A DNA stretch of 64,000 nt from contig NZ_CP032229.1 in assembly GCF_004328625.1 (NCBI RefSeq), positions 3,100,001 through 3,164,000 of the forward strand. Reading direction: 5' to 3'. Both the position numbers and the translations under genes were made by a program. The notes beneath the pieces were generated by a model. The model saw only the letters and a list, made by a program, of their open reading frames with translations. It was not told where the DNA came from and made no database searches. The DNA comes from Streptomyces seoulensis (GTDB taxonomy: Bacteria > Actinomycetota > Actinomycetes > Streptomycetales > Streptomycetaceae). Below are positions 60,006-64,000 of this stretch, in pieces (the stretch's first letter is position 1; every line of letters starts with the position of its first letter).

Positions 60006-61481
60006 TCACTTCTTGGAGTTGATGACCGCCTGCATGACGCCCTTCGCGATCGGGGCGGCGAGGCCGCCACCGGAGATGTCGTCGCGCACCGCGTTGTCGT
60101 CCTCGATGACCACGGCCACGGCCACCGGGGAGCTGTGGTCGGGCAGCTTGGCGTAGGAGAGGAACCACGCGTAGGGGTTCTCGCTGTTCTTCACACCGTG
60201 CTGCGCGGTACCCGTCTTGCCGCCCACCGTGACGCCGTCGATCTGCGCGTTCTTGCCGGTGCCGTCCTTGACGACCGTCTCCATCATCGACTGCAGGATC
60301 TGCGCGTTGCCCGGCGACAGCGGCCGGCTCAGCTCCTGCGGCTCGCTCTTCTCCACCGGGTCCAGGTTGGAGGACTGGAGCGAGTCGACCATGTACGGCT
60401 TCATCAGCTTGCCGTCGTTGGCGACCGCGGAGGCGACCATGGCCATCTGGAGCGGGGTGGCGGCGGTGTTGAACTGGCCGATGGAGGACAGAGCCGTCTG
60501 CGAGTCGTTCATGTCCTTGGAGAACACGGAGGCGTTGGCGCGGGTCGGCGTGAACTGCTCCTCGTCGAAGCCGAACTTCTTGGCCTCGTCCAGCATCTTC
60601 TCGTTGCCGAGGTCGGCGCCGATCTTGCCGAAGACGGTGTTGCAGGAGTACTGGAGCGCGACCCGCATCGTCGCGTCCTTGCAGGGGATGTTGCCCTCGT
60701 TCTTCAGCTCGGTCTGCGTGCCGGGCATCACCCAGGGCAGCGGGCTGTCGGTCTTCTGGTCGGCCGAGGAGTACTTGCCGTTCTCCAGCGCCGCGGCGGC
60801 GGTGACCACCTTGAAGGTGGAGCCGGGCGGGTAGGTCTCGCGCAGCGCCCGGTTGAGCGTCGGGTCGGAGGAGTCGCTCTTCTTCTGCAGCTTCGACCAC
60901 GCCTCCGCGTCGCCGTCACGGGAACCCGCGAAGGACGACGGGTCGTACGAGGGGTACGAGGCCAGCGCGAGGATCTTGCCGGTGGAGGGCTCCAGCGCGA
61001 CGACCGCGCCCTTGCCGCCCTGGTTCTTCAGCCCGGAGTACGCGGCCTTCTGCGCGGCGGAGTTGAGCGTGGTGACCACGTTGCCGCCCTGCTTGGGCTT
61101 GCCGGTCAGCATGTCCAGGGTGTTGCGGAAGAACAGCCGGTCGTCGTTGCCGGTGAGGATGCCGTCGTTGATCTTCTCGAGCTGGGTGCTGCCGAACGCC
61201 TGGGAGGAGAAGCCGGTCACGGGCGCCCACATGGCCCCGTTCTTGTATGTGCGCTTGTACTTGAAGTCGCCGGCCTTGGTCTCGACGGAACCGGTTATCG
61301 GCTCCCCGTCCACGATGATGTCGCCGCGCGGGGAGGCGTAGCGCTCGATGGAGACGCGGCGGTTGTCGGTCGCGGTGCGCAGCTCGTCGGCCTTGACGTA
61401 CTGGAGCCAGTTGTCGCGGATCAGCAGGGCCAGGACGAGCAGTCCGCAGAAGAGCGCGATGCGGCGCAGGGGCTTGTTCAC
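60006..61481 (-). CDS. pbpA: Class B penicillin-binding protein PbpA
   Basis: A 491-residue transpeptidase. N-terminal membrane anchor (about 7-22, RRIALFCGLLVLALLI), then a small N-terminal domain, then the penicillin-binding domain with STFK (Ser near 220), SCN (QYSCNTVFGK) and GGKTGTAQ near 422. It cross-links peptidoglycan and pairs with the neighbouring SEDS protein. The GTG at 61481 (MNKPLRR) is chosen; frames extending to 61568 add a non-conserved, Arg/Pro-rich stretch. The 170-bp gap to the kinase holds TACCGG-A-CCGGTA at 59955. Confidence 0.94.
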   Translation of the reverse strand: MNKPLRRIALFCGLLVLALLIRDNWLQYVKADELRTATDNRRVSIERYASPRGDIIVDGEPITGSVETKAGDFKYKRTYKNGAMWAPVTGFSSQAFGSTQLEKINDGILTGNDDRLFFRNTLDMLTGKPKQGGNVVTTLNSAAQKAAYSGLKNQGGKGAVVALEPSTGKILALASYPSYDPSSFAGSRDGDAEAWSKLQKKSDSSDPTLNRALRETYPPGSTFKVVTAAAALENGKYSSADQKTDSPLPWVMPGTQTELKNEGNIPCKDATMRVALQYSCNTVFGKIGADLGNEKMLDEAKKFGFDEEQFTPTRANASVFSKDMNDSQTALSSIGQFNTAATPLQMAMVASAVANDGKLMKPYMVDSLQSSNLDPVEKSEPQELSRPLSPGNAQILQSMMETVVKDGTGKNAQIDGVTVGGKTGTAQHGVKNSENPYAWFLSYAKLPDHSSPVAVAVVIEDDNAVRDDISGGGLAAPIAKGVMQAVINSKK

Positions 61482-61656
61482 GTCCGGCCTTTCCACGAGC
61501 TGACAGGGACGCCTGTCGCTTCGGTCTCTCGGTGTCGCTGGGGCTGGCCCCCGTCCTTGGCCGCCCACAGTCTAGGGGCAGTGCCTGTGGACGGAGACGC
61601 TCCTGAGGCCCGGCGACGGGACCCGCCCAGAGGTACGGTCCCGCCGCCCGCCGTGC

Positions 61657-63126
61657 TCACTGCTCGTCGGGCCCGGTGCCGCCGGGCCGCACGATCTGCG
61701 TCATCTCGGCGTCGGGGTTGCCGGCCGGGCTGGGTGCCGGGCGCCGGGCGGTGTCGCTGATGCGGATCAGGATGCCGATGAGCGCCCAGTTGGCGATGAC
61801 GGACGAACCGCCGTACGCGAGGAAGGGCATCGTCATACCGGTCAGCGGGATGAGGCCCATCACACCGCCGGCGACGACGAACACCTGGAGGGCGAACGCG
61901 CCGGACAGGCCGATGGCGAGCATCTTGCCGAAGGGGTCGCGGGCGGCGAGGGCGGTGCGCACACCGCGCTCCACGATCAGGCCGTAGACCAGCAGGATCG
62001 CCATGATGCCCGCCAGGCCCAGCTCCTCGCCGAAGGTGGCGAGGATGAAGTCGGAGTTGGCGGCGAAGCGGATCAGCTCGGAGTGGCCCTGGCCCCAGCC
62101 GGTGCCGAGGGTGCCGCCGGAGCCGAACGCCCACAGGGCCTGCTGGAGCTGGTCGGAATGCACACCGGTGACGCCCGGGGTGCGGCTCAGCTCGTACTCG
62201 TGCATCGGGTTGAGCCATGCCTGCACACGTGTCTGGACGTGTGGCTCGAAGGTGGCCACGCCCACGGCGCCGGCCGCGGACATCAGCAGACCGAAGACGA
62301 TCCAGCTGGTCCGCTCGGTGGCGACGTACAGCATGATCACGAACATGCCGAAGAACAGCAGCGAGGTACCGAGGTCGGTCTCGAAGACCAGGATCAGGAT
62401 CGAGATGAACCAGACGACCAGGATCGGGCCGAGGTCGCGGCCGCGCGGCAGGTAGAGACCCATGAAGCGGCGGCTGGCGAGCGCGAGCGCGTCCCGCTTG
62501 ACCATCAGGTAGCCGGCGAAGAAGACCGCGAGCACGATCTTGGCGAACTCACCGGGCTGGATGGTGAAGCTGCCGATCTTGATCCAGATCTTGGCGCCGT
62601 AGGTCAGGTCGGCACCGAGGCCGGGCACCAGCGGGAGCAGCAGCAGCACCAGCGCGGCCACCATGGAGATGTAGGTGTACCGCTGCAGCGTGCGGTGTTC
62701 CTTGAGGAAGATCAGCACGACGGCGAACAGAATGATGCCCAGCGCGGTGTAGACGAGCTGGTTGGTGGCCTTGCCGCCCGCCTGGCCGATGGACTGCAGC
62801 AGCTTCGACTGGTCCAGGCGCCAGATGCACACCAGGCCGAGCCCGTTGAGCAGGGTGGCCAGCGGCAGCAGCAGCGGGTCGGAGTACGGCGCGAACTTGC
62901 GCACCGCGAGGTGGGCGACGCCCGCCAGCAGGCCGAGGCCCAGGCCGTAGCCGAGCAGGCCCGCGGGGACCTGGTCGTTGAGGGCCAGGCCCACGTTGGC
63001 GTAGGCGAACACCGGGATGACCACCGCGAAGATCAGCAGGGCCAGCTCGGTGTTGCGGCGGCTCGGCGCACCGATCGAGCCGATCGTGGACGTGTGGTGC
63101 GTCGGCGTGTTCGTAGTACTGCTCAT
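61657..63126 (-). CDS. rodA: SEDS-family peptidoglycan glycosyltransferase (RodA/FtsW)
   Basis: A 489-residue polytopic protein with about ten to twelve membrane helices. Conserved SEDS segments: KIWIKIGSFTIQPGEFAKI, FETDLGTSLLFFGMF, GHSELIRFAANSDFI and TGMTMPFLAYGGSS. It polymerises lipid II into glycan strands with its partner PbpA. RodA is likelier than FtsW by gene context, as the division ftsW is normally in the dcw cluster. The C-terminal tail is hydrophilic. Confidence 0.9.
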   Translation of the reverse strand: MSSTTNTPTHHTSTIGSIGAPSRRNTELALLIFAVVIPVFAYANVGLALNDQVPAGLLGYGLGLGLLAGVAHLAVRKFAPYSDPLLLPLATLLNGLGLVCIWRLDQSKLLQSIGQAGGKATNQLVYTALGIILFAVVLIFLKEHRTLQRYTYISMVAALVLLLLPLVPGLGADLTYGAKIWIKIGSFTIQPGEFAKIVLAVFFAGYLMVKRDALALASRRFMGLYLPRGRDLGPILVVWFISILILVFETDLGTSLLFFGMFVIMLYVATERTSWIVFGLLMSAAGAVGVATFEPHVQTRVQAWLNPMHEYELSRTPGVTGVHSDQLQQALWAFGSGGTLGTGWGQGHSELIRFAANSDFILATFGEELGLAGIMAILLVYGLIVERGVRTALAARDPFGKMLAIGLSGAFALQVFVVAGGVMGLIPLTGMTMPFLAYGGSSVIANWALIGILIRISDTARRPAPSPAGNPDAEMTQIVRPGGTGPDEQ

Positions 63127-63153
63127 CGTGTGACGGGGCCTCTCACGGCTTGC

Positions 63154-64000
63154 CTACTGCTTGCCGCACTGATCGGCGACCTTCTGCTCATCCTCGGAGA
63201 GGCTGGGGCCGGGCCGGGGAGTGGCGGACGCGGTCGGGGACTTCGAGGGCGACGCCTGCGACTTCGACCCGGAGGCCGAGGGGTCCGGCGAGGGGCTGGC
63301 CTTGGTGAAGGCGGTCTTGGTGGCACCGGTGGTGCCGCCGGCCGTGTCCTGGCCCGTCCTGGACTTCTGCTGCTCGCGCTCGGCGGCGGTGCGCTCGGCC
63401 TCCTTGCGGCAGGCGGACGCCTGCACGGAGAGGGCCTGCACCTTGGAGCGGGCCTGGGAAAGACCGCCCGCCACCACGATCGTGTTCTTGACCTGCTTCT
63501 GCTGGTACGACGGCAGGTACTTGAGTTCGATCTCGGGGTGGTCCTGCTCGACCTTGGACAGCGAGACCCAGGCGAGATCCTGGCTGATGCCCTGATAGAG
63601 CGCGACGTGCTCCCCGTTGACCCCGACGTAGTACTGGGTCTGGGTCCAGCGCCAGCCGCCGTAGACGGCGCCGCCGATCACCGCGAGGGCCAGCGCGCTC
63701 CAGAGGGAACGCTTCACCCAGCGCCGGCCCTTGCGGGGCTTGGTGAAGTCCTCCTCGGAGTACTCGCCGAAGCTGCCCTCGGGGACGTATTCCTCGGTGT
63801 CGCCGGAGGGCCCGCCGTGCCGGCCGCCGCCGGACTGCCTGCGGCCCTGGCGGCCGAGGTGCGAGGCCCGGCCGGCCGGGGTCTGCATGATGCCGTTGTC
63901 GTGGTTCAGGTGGTGCTGGTTCTCGGCGACGGCGCCGACCACGACCGGGGTGTCGGAGAGCTGCCCGGCGAGGGTGTCGCCGGTCTCCAGGTCGAGCACG
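63154..64000 (-). CDS. pstP: PP2C-type protein phosphatase, C-terminal part (truncated by window edge)
   Basis: The visible 281 residues are the end of the catalytic domain (LDLETGDTLAGQLSDTP, then VVVGAVAENQ as the last PP2C strand), a cytoplasmic linker, a transmembrane helix (LWSALALAVIGGAVYGGWRW) and an extracellular domain with a Ser/Pro-rich tail. The gene starts beyond base 64000. By domain layout and context it is PstP, the phosphatase that opposes the PASTA kinase. Confidence 0.85.
   Translation of the reverse strand, partial: VLDLETGDTLAGQLSDTPVVVGAVAENQHHLNHDNGIMQTPAGRASHLGRQGRRQSGGGRHGGPSGDTEEYVPEGSFGEYSEEDFTKPRKGRRWVKRSLWSALALAVIGGAVYGGWRWTQTQYYVGVNGEHVALYQGISQDLAWVSLSKVEQDHPEIELKYLPSYQQKQVKNTIVVAGGLSQARSKVQALSVQASACRKEAERTAAEREQQKSRTGQDTAGGTTGATKTAFTKASPSPDPSASGSKSQASPSKSPTASATPRPGPSLSEDEQKVADQCGKQ

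Overview
This window is a high-GC actinobacterial chromosome segment containing the replication origin. It is almost certainly from Streptomyces. The evidence is: the order rpmH-dnaA-oriC-dnaN-gnd-recF-DUF721-gyrB-gyrA; DnaA boxes of the TTGTCCACA type; 14-bp parS palindromes (GTTTCACGTGAAAC); a long low-complexity linker in DnaA; frequent GTG starts; and Streptomyces-type families (two class E sortases, DUF6049, DUF5324, DLW-39, CrgA). I see no insertion sequences, prophage, CRISPR array or clear island; this is core chromosome.

Layout. 1-8.9 kb: end of an alanine-racemase-fold gene, a GT87 mannosyltransferase-like membrane protein, a class A penicillin-binding protein divergent from a PadR regulator with a perfect palindromic operator, inositol-phosphate synthase and an MFS transporter. 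8.9-20.3 kb: CCA-adding enzyme, then a forward run DUF6049-murJ-pseudokinase-sigM-anti-sigma-trxB-trxA with a SigR-type promoter before trxB. 20.4-27.2 kb: reverse-strand GNAT, parB, parA, rsmG, jag, yidC, yidD, rnpA, rpmH. 27.6-40.3 kb: dnaA, oriC (about 29.9-30.5 kb, two groups of DnaA boxes), dnaN, gnd, recF, DUF721, gyrB, gyrA, DUF3566, then tRNA-Ile(GAT). 40.7-50.1 kb: a 1347-residue nSTAND-type NTPase with 14 WD40 repeats, a lone 3Fe-4S ferredoxin, small secreted or membrane proteins, a Ser/Thr kinase, an HTH regulator and tRNA-Ala(TGC). 50.2-57.1 kb: DUF5324 protein, cyclophilin, rhomboid protease, crgA, DUF881 protein, a 53-residue membrane protein, a PabA/TrpG-type amidotransferase and two class E sortases. 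57.1-64 kb (reverse): a small unknown, PASTA kinase (PknB type), pbpA, a rodA/ftsW family gene and the 3' part of a PP2C phosphatase, which is the classic actinobacterial growth/division cluster.

How the parts fit. The region couples replication initiation (DnaA, oriC, DnaN, gyrase), origin segregation (ParAB plus eight perfect parS), peptidoglycan precursor export and polymerisation (MurJ, PBPs, SEDS protein), kinase/phosphatase control of wall growth, and redox homeostasis (thioredoxin system). The gene order from pcnA through sigM-trxBA-parAB-rpmH to gyrA matches, from family knowledge, that of Mycobacterium. Here, however, MurJ and its pseudokinase are separate genes.

The most interesting non-coding signals are a compact cluster of five DnaA-box-like sequences between two convergent genes 22 kb from oriC (52.8-53.0 kb), DnaA boxes in the parA leader, parS sites embedded in three coding sequences in one reading frame, and a 21-bp inverted repeat before the cyclophilin gene.
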